Part shown: positions 35,807-43,365 of the stretch, in pieces
How the letters are laid out: each line of letters opens with the position of its first letter
Numbering within the stretch: the first letter of the stretch is position 1
Origin: Planctomycetota bacterium
GTDB taxonomy: Bacteria > Planctomycetota > UBA8742 > UBA2392
Assembly: GCA_020849795.1 (NCBI GenBank)
Contig: JADZFR010000050.1
Coordinates: 121,371 to 185,370 of the forward strand
Direction: 5' to 3'
Length of the DNA: 64,000 nt
Notes under the pieces: model-generated
Databases searched by the model: none
Seen by the model: only the letters and a program-made list of their open reading frames with translations
Told to the model about the DNA's origin: nothing
Translations under genes and position numbers: made by a program

Positions 35807-36100
35807 TCAAAACCGGCGCTTCCAGCGTCCGGGATGACGCGCGCCGTGCAACACGGCGAAGACAACAATGCCTTGTGGTACAGCCCGGAAGTAAACCGTG
35901 TAGGGGAAGGTACGAAGATTGTGCTTCCGAATGCCGGGGCGAACTTCGCTGCACGCCTTCAGGTTGCTGAGGATCCACTCAAACACGTCATCAGGATGGT
36001 CCTCGAAGCGGTCTCCCAGCCCGGGTTGGCGGCGCTCATACCAGTTGTGCGCTTCGTCGATGTCAGCCAGCGCCTCTGGCTCAAGGCTAACGCTTGCCAT
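35807..36100 (-). CDS. ParE/RelE-superfamily toxin
   Basis: A 97-residue protein with the ParE-type pattern: LEPEALADIDEAHNWYERRQPGLGDRFED (first helices), then GIRKHNLRTFPYTVYFRA and GIVVFAVLHGARHPGRWKRR (final strands with basic end). ParE relatives poison gyrase, RelE relatives cut mRNA on the ribosome; the missing RelE-type catalytic residues and ARHP-x-x-W ending favour ParE. It overlaps the antitoxin gene by 14 bases, the usual order. Confidence 0.88.
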   Translation of the reverse strand: MASVSLEPEALADIDEAHNWYERRQPGLGDRFEDHPDDVFEWILSNLKACSEVRPGIRKHNLRTFPYTVYFRAVPQGIVVFAVLHGARHPGRWKRRF

Positions 36101-36323
36101 TCGGCTTGCGCCTCTTGCGAAGCTGCTTTCTGGCTTCCGGCCAGGGGACGCTCTGTCCGGGTTGCTCTTTCATCCGTTTCAGGCGCTGGTCAATAACGTC
36201 TTCGTGCCAGTCCGGCGCCGGCGCGTCCTCTGCGTCCAGGCTGTCCCACACCAACTCCAGCAGGCGCAACCGGTCTTCCACGCTTAGCTTGGCTACTTGT
36301 TTCTGAGTCAAAGCCGTGGCCAT
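36087..36323 (-). CDS. Antitoxin of the addiction-module (TIGR02574-like) family
   Basis: A 78-residue protein. The pattern LSVEDRLRLLELVWDSL followed by DWHEDVIDQRLKRMKE and P-W-x-E-A is typical of the short antitoxins paired with ParE/RelE toxins. The ATG at 36323 has GAGGA 6 bases upstream; the open frame extends further but overlaps pheS-side sequence without support. It probably represses its own promoter with the toxin. Confidence 0.85.
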   Translation of the reverse strand: MATALTQKQVAKLSVEDRLRLLELVWDSLDAEDAPAPDWHEDVIDQRLKRMKEQPGQSVPWPEARKQLRKRRKPNGKR

Positions 36324-36375
36324 GTGATCCTCGGGGGCCATTGTCACCAACGGGACGATGCCGGCACAGGCAAAG

Positions 36376-37404
36376 TCAGAACTGGCGCAGGAAGCGCAGG
36401 TCGTTGGCTGTGAAGTGGCGGATGTCGGGAATGCCGTGCTTAAGCATGGCAATGCGCTCGACACCCATGCCAAACGCGAAGCCGGTGTACTTCTCCGGGT
36501 CGTAACCGACCGCCTTCAAGACGTTCGGGTGCACCATGCCGCAGCCCAGAATCTCGAGCCACGGCTTCTTCAGGTGGCTGAACATCTCGGCGCTGATGTC
36601 CACTTCGGCACTGACCTCGGTGAACGGAAAGTAGTGCGGGCGCAGGCGCATCTTGGCGCTTGCCCCGAAGTACTCGCGCACGAACAGCTCAAGCACCGAA
36701 CGCAAATCGCCAAACGTCAGGCCTTCCTCGACGGCAAGCCCCTCAATCTGGTGGAACATGAAGTGGTGGGTCGCGTCGACCGTGTCCGGCCGATACACGC
36801 GCCCGGGCGCAATCACGCGCACGGGCGGTTGCCGCTGCTCCATGGTGCGAATCTGGATGGTGCTGGTCTGGCTTCGCAGCAGCAGCGGAACCGGCTTGCC
36901 TTCCCAGTCCGGGCCGGTGACGCGCAGGTAGAAGTTATCCAGCTCGTTGCGTGCGGGGTGGCCTGGCGGAATGTTCAACGCATCAAAGTTGTGGGCTTCG
37001 TCCTCAACCTCGGGACCCTCGACCTCGGCAAATCCGATGCGGTTGAAGATGTCCACGATCTCGCGAATGGTCTGTGAAATGATGTGCTGGTGGCCGATTT
37101 CGCGGCGCAAGCCGGGCTTGGTCAGGTCAATGCCGGGGCCCGCGGGCTTTGCGTTGCCCAGTCGTTCCTTGGCCTGGGCGTATGCCTCCTCAAGCTGCTT
37201 GTTCAACAGGTTGGCTGCCTTGCCGAATTCGCCCCGTTGCTCTTTGGGGACGTCCTTGACGCCGCCCAGAATCGCCTTGGCCACACCTTTGCCGCCAAGA
37301 TAGTGCCGGCGCAATTCCTCAAGCTGCTCCGCCGACGCGGCATCCTTAAAGGCCTTGGTGCCCTCTGCCAGCAACTGCGAGATGTCCGAAAGCTGATAGC
37401 CCAT
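36376..37404 (-). CDS. pheS: Phenylalanyl-tRNA synthetase alpha subunit
   Basis: Catalytic subunit of the alpha2-beta2 class II synthetase. The 342-residue length fits. N-terminal coiled arm (about 1-90), then the class II core: HIISQTIREIVDIFNRIGFAEVEGPEVED, HNFDALNIPPGHPAR (motif 1/2 region), PLLLRSQTSTIQIRTME, VYRPDTVDATH, MFHQIEGLAVEEGLTF, and the C-terminal motif 3 FAFGMGVERIAML. pheT normally follows directly; here a toxin-antitoxin pair lies downstream instead and no pheT is in the window. TATAGT ends 8 bases before the ATG. Confidence 0.97.
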   Translation of the reverse strand: MGYQLSDISQLLAEGTKAFKDAASAEQLEELRRHYLGGKGVAKAILGGVKDVPKEQRGEFGKAANLLNKQLEEAYAQAKERLGNAKPAGPGIDLTKPGLRREIGHQHIISQTIREIVDIFNRIGFAEVEGPEVEDEAHNFDALNIPPGHPARNELDNFYLRVTGPDWEGKPVPLLLRSQTSTIQIRTMEQRQPPVRVIAPGRVYRPDTVDATHHFMFHQIEGLAVEEGLTFGDLRSVLELFVREYFGASAKMRLRPHYFPFTEVSAEVDISAEMFSHLKKPWLEILGCGMVHPNVLKAVGYDPEKYTGFAFGMGVERIAMLKHGIPDIRHFTANDLRFLRQF

Positions 37405-37418
37405 GCGGCGGAACTATA
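37405..37418 (-). promoter_or_regulatory. -10-like element before pheS
   Basis: TATAGT (37413-37418, minus strand) ends 8 bases before the pheS ATG. No Shine-Dalgarno sequence is seen between them. Confidence 0.5.
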
Positions 37419-37437
37419 GCGCGACAGGCACAAGCCG

Positions 37438-37462
37438 AAAGGGGCGCGCTGATGCGCGCCCC
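37438..37462 (-). terminator. Terminator of the proline-rich repeat gene
   Basis: A perfect 9-bp stem, GGGGCGCGC (37441-37449) with GCGCGCCCC (37454-37462), closes a 4-base loop. TTT follows on the minus strand. It lies 22 bases after the stop at 37485 and just before the pheS promoter. Confidence 0.7.
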
Positions 37463-37484
37463 AGTCGAGTGAGCGACCACTGGT

Positions 37485-37886
37485 TCATTCCTGTTCAGGG
37501 GGTACCGGTGGCTTGGGCGGGCGCGGGGGTTCGCCCTCGCCTTTGGGAGGCTTGGGCGGGCGCGGGGGTTCGCCCTCGCCTTCGCCTTTGGGAGGCTTGG
37601 GCGGGTGCGGCGGTTTGCCCTCGCCCTTAGGCGGCTTGGGTGGATGCGGCGGTTTGCCCTCGCCCTTGGGCGGCTTGGGTGGACGCGGCGGGCCTTCTTC
37701 GCCTTGCGGTGGTTTGGGGGGACGAGGCGGTTCTTCTTCGCCTTGTGGTGGCTTGGGGGGACGGGGTGGTTCTTCTTCGCCTTGCGGTGGCTTGGGGGGA
37801 CGGGGTGGCTCATCGCCGCTGGACTGCGCGATGAGCGGCGCGGCGCAGAAGGTGGCGAAGGCGATGACGGCGAGGACTTTCTTCAT
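37485..37886 (-). CDS. Secreted proline-rich tandem-repeat protein
   Basis: A 133-residue protein. The ATG at 37886 gives a signal peptide (MKKVLAVIAFATFCAAPLIA-Q), with GGAGA upstream. The whole mature part is eight copies of a 13-residue unit, EPPRPPKPPQGEE with variants (Arg/His, Gln/Lys, Glu/Gly/Lys). Such alternating Pro/charged repeats form extended polyproline-II rods and occur in proteins that span the periplasm or bind the cell wall. There is no catalytic domain. The unit array changes gradually from QGEE-type at the N-terminal end to KGEG-type later. Confidence 0.75.
   Translation of the reverse strand: MKKVLAVIAFATFCAAPLIAQSSGDEPPRPPKPPQGEEEPPRPPKPPQGEEEPPRPPKPPQGEEGPPRPPKPPKGEGKPPHPPKPPKGEGKPPHPPKPPKGEGEGEPPRPPKPPKGEGEPPRPPKPPVPPEQE
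37497..37811 (-). repeat. Eight tandem 39-bp coding repeats
   Basis: The repeats encode PPRPPKPP-centred 13-residue units. One unit (near 37580) carries an extra two residues (GEGEGE), a sign of slippage or recombination within the array. Confidence 0.8.
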
Positions 37887-37948
37887 TACGCGTCTCCGAT
37901 GAACCTGCAACGGATCCACGTATGAAAGCCGACACATTCACGAGAAAA

Positions 37949-38131
37949 CTAGACCCGCATGAAACCGCGGACAATCACGACGAATACCGCTGCCGCGCCC
38001 AGCAGGCCCATCAGCACCCAGTCAATGGCGCGGCCCTGGTTCTGGGCCTCGTACAGTTCCCAGGCGGCGATGCATGCCACGGCCAGGACGGGCCAGAATC
38101 TCCAGAGCGGCGGACGCGGGCGCTGGTTCAC
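37949..38131 (-). CDS. Small two-helix membrane protein
   Basis: A 60-residue protein with a basic, Pro-rich start (MNQRPRPPLWRFW) and two hydrophobic segments (PVLAVACIAAWELY and WVLMGLLGAAAVFVVIV). It overlaps the end of the P-loop protein gene by 4 bases, so it is probably translated from the same message. Function unknown. Confidence 0.6.
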   Translation of the reverse strand: MNQRPRPPLWRFWPVLAVACIAAWELYEAQNQGRAIDWVLMGLLGAAAVFVVIVRGFMRV

Positions 38132-39276
38132 GCTTGCTCCGCCAGGGGGCCTTCATCGCGCAGGCCCACAAGTTCGTGCATGCCCAGCCGCTTGCACACT
38201 TCATCGGCGAGCACCTCGGGGTCAGTGCGCGCATTGACCGCGGTGATGCCGAGCATCTTTTCTATGTAGGCGCGGCCGACTTCGTTGTCGGTCGCCGGGC
38301 CAGAGATGATGTCAATGCGCTGGCCCCTGTCGTCGAAAATGCGCTTGGCGCCGAACGCCCCTACCGGGTCGTTGGCGCAGCAGATGTGCACCTTGGTGTG
38401 CTTGTATATGTCTTCGTCGTCAAAGTATGTGATCACGCCATAGCCGCCGATGATGCCGTCGCCAAGCTCAAGGATAATCACGTCGGGCTTGTCTTCAGCC
38501 AGGCCGTTGATAATGGTCTTGCTGATATCGGCAATGGTGTCGAGGCCGGCTGTGCTGGCCAGGCCGGTATCCACAAAGCTGAGCGTGCGGCGGGCGCCGT
38601 GGTCTTCGAAACTGAACAAGTCGCGCCGCGCAGCGACGCCGGACAGCTTGCCCGCGTTGACGCGCAAGCCGCGCTGTGAAAGAAGCTGGCACAATTCGGC
38701 GACGGCCTTGGTTTTGCCGGCGTTCATGCACGTGCCGCTGACAGCCACGATCGGGATGTTCATCCCGGGTTCGATGCGCTCGTGGTCGGGAATGCTGGAA
38801 TCAACCAGGTTGAGAATGCGCCCCTTGCGCATGATCATGCCGACGACTTCGACTTTCAGCGGCGCGCCAAGGTCTTTATTGGCGCTGGTGCAGACGCCGA
38901 TCACGCCGCCGAGGTTCAGCATGTTCAGCACGTCGCCCGACTTGATGGTCTCGGGGACTTTGCCGACGTAGCCCTTGAGCGCGTTGCGCGCACCCAATGC
39001 GCCGATGATGATGTCGCCCTCGAAGATCTTGGCCATGCGGCCTTCTTCAAGCTCGAGCTCGCCGTAAGTGGTCTTCTCGCCCAGCGCGCGGACGACAACC
39101 ACGTTGCCCGGCTTGGCCTCAAGGTTCTCAGTGATGACCCGTTCGTCTTTGTGCAGCGTCATGCGGTGCACGACGCTGGCGATCTTGTGTACGCGGATTT
39201 CCATGGTGCTGATCTTATGCAATTTCGCCGTGTCCGTCGCGTGCCCGTTGCCAATGATTGCCTGTTCTTCAGTCAT
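38128..39276 (-). CDS. P-loop NTPase of unknown function linked to arginine genes
   Basis: A 382-residue soluble protein. The ATG at 39276 has GGAGG 8 bases upstream. The N-terminal half is beta-rich (NVVVVRALGEKTTYGELELEEG, IIIGALGARNALKGYVG, VEVVGMIMRKGRILNLVDSS). The C-terminal half is a P-loop domain: Walker A GTCMNAGKT (about 183-191), then NAGKLSGVAARRDLFSFEDHGA, FVDTGLASTAGL and DVIILELGDGIIGGYG, as in dethiobiotin-synthetase/MinD-like and DUF1611-type enzymes. It lies immediately downstream of argG on the same strand. It may be an ATP-dependent ligase or kinase, but the substrate is unknown. Confidence 0.7.
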   Translation of the reverse strand: MTEEQAIIGNGHATDTAKLHKISTMEIRVHKIASVVHRMTLHKDERVITENLEAKPGNVVVVRALGEKTTYGELELEEGRMAKIFEGDIIIGALGARNALKGYVGKVPETIKSGDVLNMLNLGGVIGVCTSANKDLGAPLKVEVVGMIMRKGRILNLVDSSIPDHERIEPGMNIPIVAVSGTCMNAGKTKAVAELCQLLSQRGLRVNAGKLSGVAARRDLFSFEDHGARRTLSFVDTGLASTAGLDTIADISKTIINGLAEDKPDVIILELGDGIIGGYGVITYFDDEDIYKHTKVHICCANDPVGAFGAKRIFDDRGQRIDIISGPATDNEVGRAYIEKMLGITAVNARTDPEVLADEVCKRLGMHELVGLRDEGPLAEQA

Positions 39277-39297
39277 GTTTCTGCCCTCCGACTGCAT

Positions 39298-39368
39298 TTG
39301 GCCGCCAAGTTGCCAAGACGGCCAAGAACTGAGTTAAACCTTGGCGCACCCTGGCGCCTTGGCGGCTA
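39298..39368. repeat. Imperfect palindrome of GCCAAG words at the argG stop codon
   Basis: The arm 39300-39326 (GGCCGCCAAG, GCCAAG words) pairs with 39341-39368: 21 of 27 positions match with one gap. The right end includes the argG TAG stop (39366-39368). The element fills most of the gap between argG and the next gene. Confidence 0.65.
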
Positions 39369-40568
39369 ACTGCCTTCGCCTGCCTGGGCGGACAGGCGGC
39401 TGGGGATGCTCAGAATCTTGCCGAAGCCTGCTGCATCCGCCCCGCTCCATAGGCTGAACTCTTCGCCGTACTTGCCCGCTGCGGCATGCATTAACGAATG
39501 GGGGCTTGTCACTCCTCCCACGCGGAAATGGCCGTAGCGCACGTCCATGCTGACTTCGCCGCTCACACGCTGCTGGCTGTGCGTAAGCATCGCCTCAATG
39601 TCGCGCAGTGCGGGGTCAAACGGCTGGCCCTCGTGCAGCATGGTGCCGTAGAAATCGCTGACGTGGTCTTTCCAGAAGCGCTGCCACTTGGTCAGCACCA
39701 GCTTTTCCAGTTCGCGGTGCGCGGCAATCAGCATCAGCGCCGCCGGCGCAACGAACGCGACCCTGCCCTTGATGCCGACAATCGTGTCGCCCAGATGCAC
39801 GCCGCGTCCAAGCGCATAAGTCATGCCCAGCGTGTTCAATTCTTCAATCAGGTCGGGCGCGGCGCTTGCTTTGCCGTCCAGCGCCACCGGCACGCCCTTG
39901 TCGAAGGTCAGTTTCAGAGTGCGCGACTTGGCTGCGGCGTAGCTCTCGCCCGCGAGCTCGAACACTGCGTCAGGTACCGTGGTTGCGCTGTCGTGGGTTT
40001 CCTTGCCGCCGATCGTTGTGCCCCACATGCCCGCGTTGATGCTGTACTGCGTGGTCTTGGCTGGAATCTCCATGCCGTGCTTGGCCAGATACTCGGTTTC
40101 CTGCTGGCGCGTCAGTGAAAACTCGCGCACGGGGGCGAGCATCTTGAGCCCGGGCGCCAGCACGTTCATGGCCACGTCAAAGCGCACCTGGTCATTGCCG
40201 GCACCAGTGCTGCCGTGGGCGACGGCGGCTGCGCCATGTTTGACCGCGTATTCAGCCACCATGCTGGCCTGCACGACGCGCTCAGCCGCGACGCACAGCG
40301 GGTAGACGCCGCCGCGCATGACGTTTCCAAACAGCATGAACTTGACGAAACGGTCAAAGACCTCGGCTTTGCCGTCCAGCACGACGGGGTTTCTCACGCC
40401 CAGTTTGCGGGCGCGTTCGTCGGCGCGCGTGAAGTCTTCGGCCGAGAAACCGCCGGTGTCGATCATGACAGTTTCGACTTCATAGCCGTACTTTTCGCGG
40501 ATGAACGGGATGCAAAAGGACGTGTCCAAGCCGCCGGAGTACGCCAGTATGCAGGTGTTGTTGCTCAT
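39366..40568 (-). CDS. argG: Argininosuccinate synthase
   Basis: Joins citrulline and aspartate with ATP in arginine biosynthesis. The 400-residue product has the PP-motif AYSGGLDTS (9-17), AVAHGSTGAGNDQVRFD, EYLAKHGMEIPA, YSINAGMWGTTIGGKETHD and GRGVHLGDTIVGIKGR, all at family positions. GGAG precedes the ATG. The last residues (SAQAGEGS) run into a palindromic intergenic element that provides the stop. It lies in an argE-like/argH/argG same-strand group separated by such elements. Confidence 0.96.
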   Translation of the reverse strand: MSNNTCILAYSGGLDTSFCIPFIREKYGYEVETVMIDTGGFSAEDFTRADERARKLGVRNPVVLDGKAEVFDRFVKFMLFGNVMRGGVYPLCVAAERVVQASMVAEYAVKHGAAAVAHGSTGAGNDQVRFDVAMNVLAPGLKMLAPVREFSLTRQQETEYLAKHGMEIPAKTTQYSINAGMWGTTIGGKETHDSATTVPDAVFELAGESYAAAKSRTLKLTFDKGVPVALDGKASAAPDLIEELNTLGMTYALGRGVHLGDTIVGIKGRVAFVAPAALMLIAAHRELEKLVLTKWQRFWKDHVSDFYGTMLHEGQPFDPALRDIEAMLTHSQQRVSGEVSMDVRYGHFRVGGVTSPHSLMHAAAGKYGEEFSLWSGADAAGFGKILSIPSRLSAQAGEGS

Positions 40569-40594
40569 TCATCGCTCCAGACTTCGGGTCTCTT

Positions 40595-40761
40595 GCAGAG
40601 ACGCAGAGACGCGGAGAACTGTCTTTTTTCAGCCACAGTTTCACACAGATTGACACAGATGAGTTTGACCACGGTTGATCGTCTTTTGTACTTGGCACCA
40701 TCTGTGTTTATCTGTGTCCATCTGTGGCCCCTTGCAGTTCTTTGCGTCTTATCGTCTCCGC
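40595..40761. repeat. 167-bp two-level imperfect palindrome between argG and argH
   Basis: Outer arms 40595-40621 and 40735-40761 (GAGACGC/GCGGAGA words) match at 21 of 27 positions. Inner arms 40631-40661 and 40699-40729 (ACACAGAT words) match at 25 of 31. All share one centre near 40679. The element occupies most of the 207-base gap and ends about 14 bases before the argH stop. No coding potential is supported. Confidence 0.75.
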
Positions 40762-40775
40762 GCGAGCCTAGCAGT

Positions 40776-42221
40776 TCATTCCTTCAACCAGGATTTCAAT
40801 TCCGCCAGACGTTCGAGCACGCGGGCCTTGGCTGTGCCTGCGTGCACTTGCTTGCGTTCGACCAGTGCTTCGAGCGACAGTTCGTTCAGCAGTTCGGGTT
40901 TCAGGCGCTTGTCCACGGCCGCGAGGTCTTTGGCTGTCAGGTCGGCGAAGCGCATGCCCTTTTGCTCGACGTATTTAACCAGGCGGCCTGTGATGTCGTG
41001 GCCGTCGCGGAAGGGGACGCCTTGCAGCACGAGCCAGTCGGCCACGTTCATGGCTTCCATGTAGCCGGCACCGCTGTCTAGGTGCTGCTGGATGCGCTCG
41101 CGGTTGACCTTGAAACTATCCTTGCTGAACACCAGCGCCATCACGCGCAGGCAGGCCAGCGTCTGGTCGGTGGCGTCGAACACCGCTTCTTTGTCTTCTT
41201 GCAGGTCACGGTTGTAGGTGCTCGGCAGGCCCTTAAGCAGCGTGAACAGCGACATCAGGTGACCGACGACACGGCCTGTCTTGCCGCGCACAAGCTCGCA
41301 AGCATCCGGGTTCCGCTTCTGCGGCATGATGCTCGAGCCGGTGGTGACCGCATCACCAAGCGTGATGAACCCGAACTCGGCTGTGGACCAGAGGATCAGG
41401 TCTTCCGCGATGCGCGATAGGTGCGTCATGCACTTGGCACAGGCGTAAACCAGATCAAGCGCAAAGTCGCGGTCAGAAACGGCATGCATCGAGTTGTGCG
41501 CAGCAGCCTTGAATGCGCCGATGTTGCGCAAGCCACGCGCAGACTTTGCGGCGGCGTCAATCTGCTCTTCGGTTGTGCCATCGACGCGCGTCGCAAGACG
41601 CTGCATGTCGACACCGAAGCTGTTGCCTGAGCACGCGCCGCTGCCCAGGGGCGACAGCGCGCGCGCTTGCGCCCATGCATGCAGGAATGACGAACCGTCG
41701 TGAATCATCCCGAACCAAGCCAACAGTTGATGCGCCATGCGCACCGGCATCGCGCGCTGCAAATGCGTGTATGCCGGGACAATCACGTCTACAGTTTCGC
41801 AGGCCCGCCCAAGGACCTGCGAAAGCAAGGCCTTGACCCCAGCATCCAGCTCGTCGGCCCTGCGCGCGGCCCACACACGAAAGTCTGTGGACACCTGGTC
41901 GTTGCGCGAGCGGCCGGTGTGGAGTTTTTTGCCGGCGTCGCCGATGAGTTCGGTGAGGCGGGACTCGATATTCATGTGGACGTCTTCGAGTTCGACGCGC
42001 CACTCGAATTTGCCGGATTCGATTTCTTCCGTGATCTGCTTGAAGCCCTTCTTGATGTCCGCCATCTCCTTCTTGGTCAAAATGCCGATGCGCTGCAACT
42101 CGGCGGCATAGGCCAGCGAGCCCTGGATGTCTTCACGCCAAAGGCGCTGGTCAAATGACACCGACTGGCTGAATTCCTGCATCAGCTTGTCGGGTTTGCC
42201 GCTGAATCTTCCTTGCCACAT
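40776..42221 (-). CDS. argH: Argininosuccinate lyase
   Basis: Cleaves argininosuccinate to arginine and fumarate. The 481-residue product has the N-terminal WQGRFSGKPDKLMQEFSQSV, DVHMNIESRL, HTGRSRNDQV, and the fumarase-superfamily signature GSSIMPQKRNPDACEL (catalytic Ser region, about 285-300). GGAG lies upstream of the ATG. It sits between the deacylase gene and argG, all on the minus strand. Confidence 0.96.
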   Translation of the reverse strand: MWQGRFSGKPDKLMQEFSQSVSFDQRLWREDIQGSLAYAAELQRIGILTKKEMADIKKGFKQITEEIESGKFEWRVELEDVHMNIESRLTELIGDAGKKLHTGRSRNDQVSTDFRVWAARRADELDAGVKALLSQVLGRACETVDVIVPAYTHLQRAMPVRMAHQLLAWFGMIHDGSSFLHAWAQARALSPLGSGACSGNSFGVDMQRLATRVDGTTEEQIDAAAKSARGLRNIGAFKAAAHNSMHAVSDRDFALDLVYACAKCMTHLSRIAEDLILWSTAEFGFITLGDAVTTGSSIMPQKRNPDACELVRGKTGRVVGHLMSLFTLLKGLPSTYNRDLQEDKEAVFDATDQTLACLRVMALVFSKDSFKVNRERIQQHLDSGAGYMEAMNVADWLVLQGVPFRDGHDITGRLVKYVEQKGMRFADLTAKDLAAVDKRLKPELLNELSLEALVERKQVHAGTAKARVLERLAELKSWLKE

Positions 42222-42235
42222 GGGGAACTCCGTTC

Positions 42236-42298
42236 GTTGTCAGTCACCAGTTGTCAGTTGTCAGCGCCGACAACTGAAAACTGACAACCGACAACTAG
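42236..42298. repeat. Palindrome of GTTGTCAG words between argH and the deacylase gene
   Basis: The left half (42236-42266) repeats GTTGTCAG/GTTGTCAGTT, and the right half (42268-42298) repeats its complement (GACAACTG, CTGACAAC). The halves face each other around 42267. The right arm overlaps the TAG stop (42295-42297) of the deacylase gene. It fills the 73-base gap apart from the argH ribosome site. Confidence 0.65.
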
Positions 42299-43365
42299 CC
42301 GTTCAGGTACAGCTCCGCCGTCTTTCGATAGATTTCGTAGCCGCGGTACAACTCCTTCTCGTCCAGGTATTCGTTGGCTGCATGGCTCAGCTCGGGCTTG
42401 CCGGGGCCTATGATCAGGCCCTGGGCCTTGTCGTTCCACCAGGCGTCGCTTACGCCGCCAAACGCCTGCGTCTTGTCGGTCTTGCCGGCTTTGCAGGCGC
42501 ATTGCACCAGCGGGTCTGAGGCGCTGCGCACCCACACGCCAAAGCGTGCTTTCTCTTTCTCGATGCACGTGTGCTCGCTCATCGCCTGCTTCACGCGCTT
42601 GATCGTTTCAGCGTTGTCGAGCTGGTTGATCGTTCGGCCGTCAATCACCCACTTCACTTCGCTGGGCACGACGTTGCGGGCGACGCCGCCATTAACCATG
42701 GTCACCGCCAGCGTGGTACGGCCCAGCAGGTCGTCGCGCTCTGTAAAGCCTTCATACAGCTCTTCGATTTTCAGCATGTCGCGCGCTGCCCGGTAAATTG
42801 CGTTCTCGCCCTGCCACGGCCGCGCGGCGTGGCTGCTCTTGCCGCTGGTCTTCATGTCCAGCTTGAACATCCCGCGCTCGGCGATGCAGACTTCACAGTC
42901 CGTTGGCTCGCCGGTGATGCAGGCCTCGAACTCGGGTATCTCGGCACGAAAGAGCTCAAAGCCTTCGCCCTGGATTTCCTCGTCGCAGGTCGGCGCAAAC
43001 ATCAGCGTGCAGGCAGATTCGTCGAATTTGGCCGTCAGCAGAGCGTGGAACATGCCCATCAGACAGCCGCCCGCGTCGCTGCTGCCCAGGCCGTACACGC
43101 GGCCGTGCTCGCGGGCGCCGTCCCACGGGTCGCGGGTGTAGCCCTTGTTGGCGGGCACGGTGTCGGTGTGCGTATTGAACAGCAGTCGCCGCTTGCCGCT
43201 GCCGCGCCAGGCCAGCAGGTTGCGGCCGCTGTGTTTGAACTGCAGGCCGTGCCTGCTGAACTGCTGCTTGAACCACTCGATCACGCCGTGCTCGTTGCCC
43301 GACACGCGCTGGATGCGCGTAATCTGGCTTAGCGAGTCGGCAATCTGGTCTTGTGTGATCTGCAT
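42295..43365 (-). CDS. M20-family deacylase, ArgE/DapE/LysK-type
   Basis: A 356-residue zinc amidohydrolase. Metal-site motifs: NTHTDTVPANKG (His-Asp, about 63-75), GSSDAGGCLMGM (bridging Asp), TCDEEIQGEG (catalytic Glu and ligand) and a C-terminal PGKPELSHAANEYL (ligand His). The dimerisation domain lies at about 170-280 (KSSHAARPWQGENAI). Given argH and argG next to it, N-acetylornithine or N-acetylcitrulline deacetylation is the likeliest reaction, but dapE-type substrates cannot be excluded. AAGGA precedes the ATG. Confidence 0.85.
   Translation of the reverse strand: MQITQDQIADSLSQITRIQRVSGNEHGVIEWFKQQFSRHGLQFKHSGRNLLAWRGSGKRRLLFNTHTDTVPANKGYTRDPWDGAREHGRVYGLGSSDAGGCLMGMFHALLTAKFDESACTLMFAPTCDEEIQGEGFELFRAEIPEFEACITGEPTDCEVCIAERGMFKLDMKTSGKSSHAARPWQGENAIYRAARDMLKIEELYEGFTERDDLLGRTTLAVTMVNGGVARNVVPSEVKWVIDGRTINQLDNAETIKRVKQAMSEHTCIEKEKARFGVWVRSASDPLVQCACKAGKTDKTQAFGGVSDAWWNDKAQGLIIGPGKPELSHAANEYLDEKELYRGYEIYRKTAELYLNG

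Noticed and set aside
37497..37811. Possible CRISPR array
   Set aside because: The 39-bp units are directly adjacent with no unique spacers and translate into a regular Pro-rich repeat protein with signal peptide.
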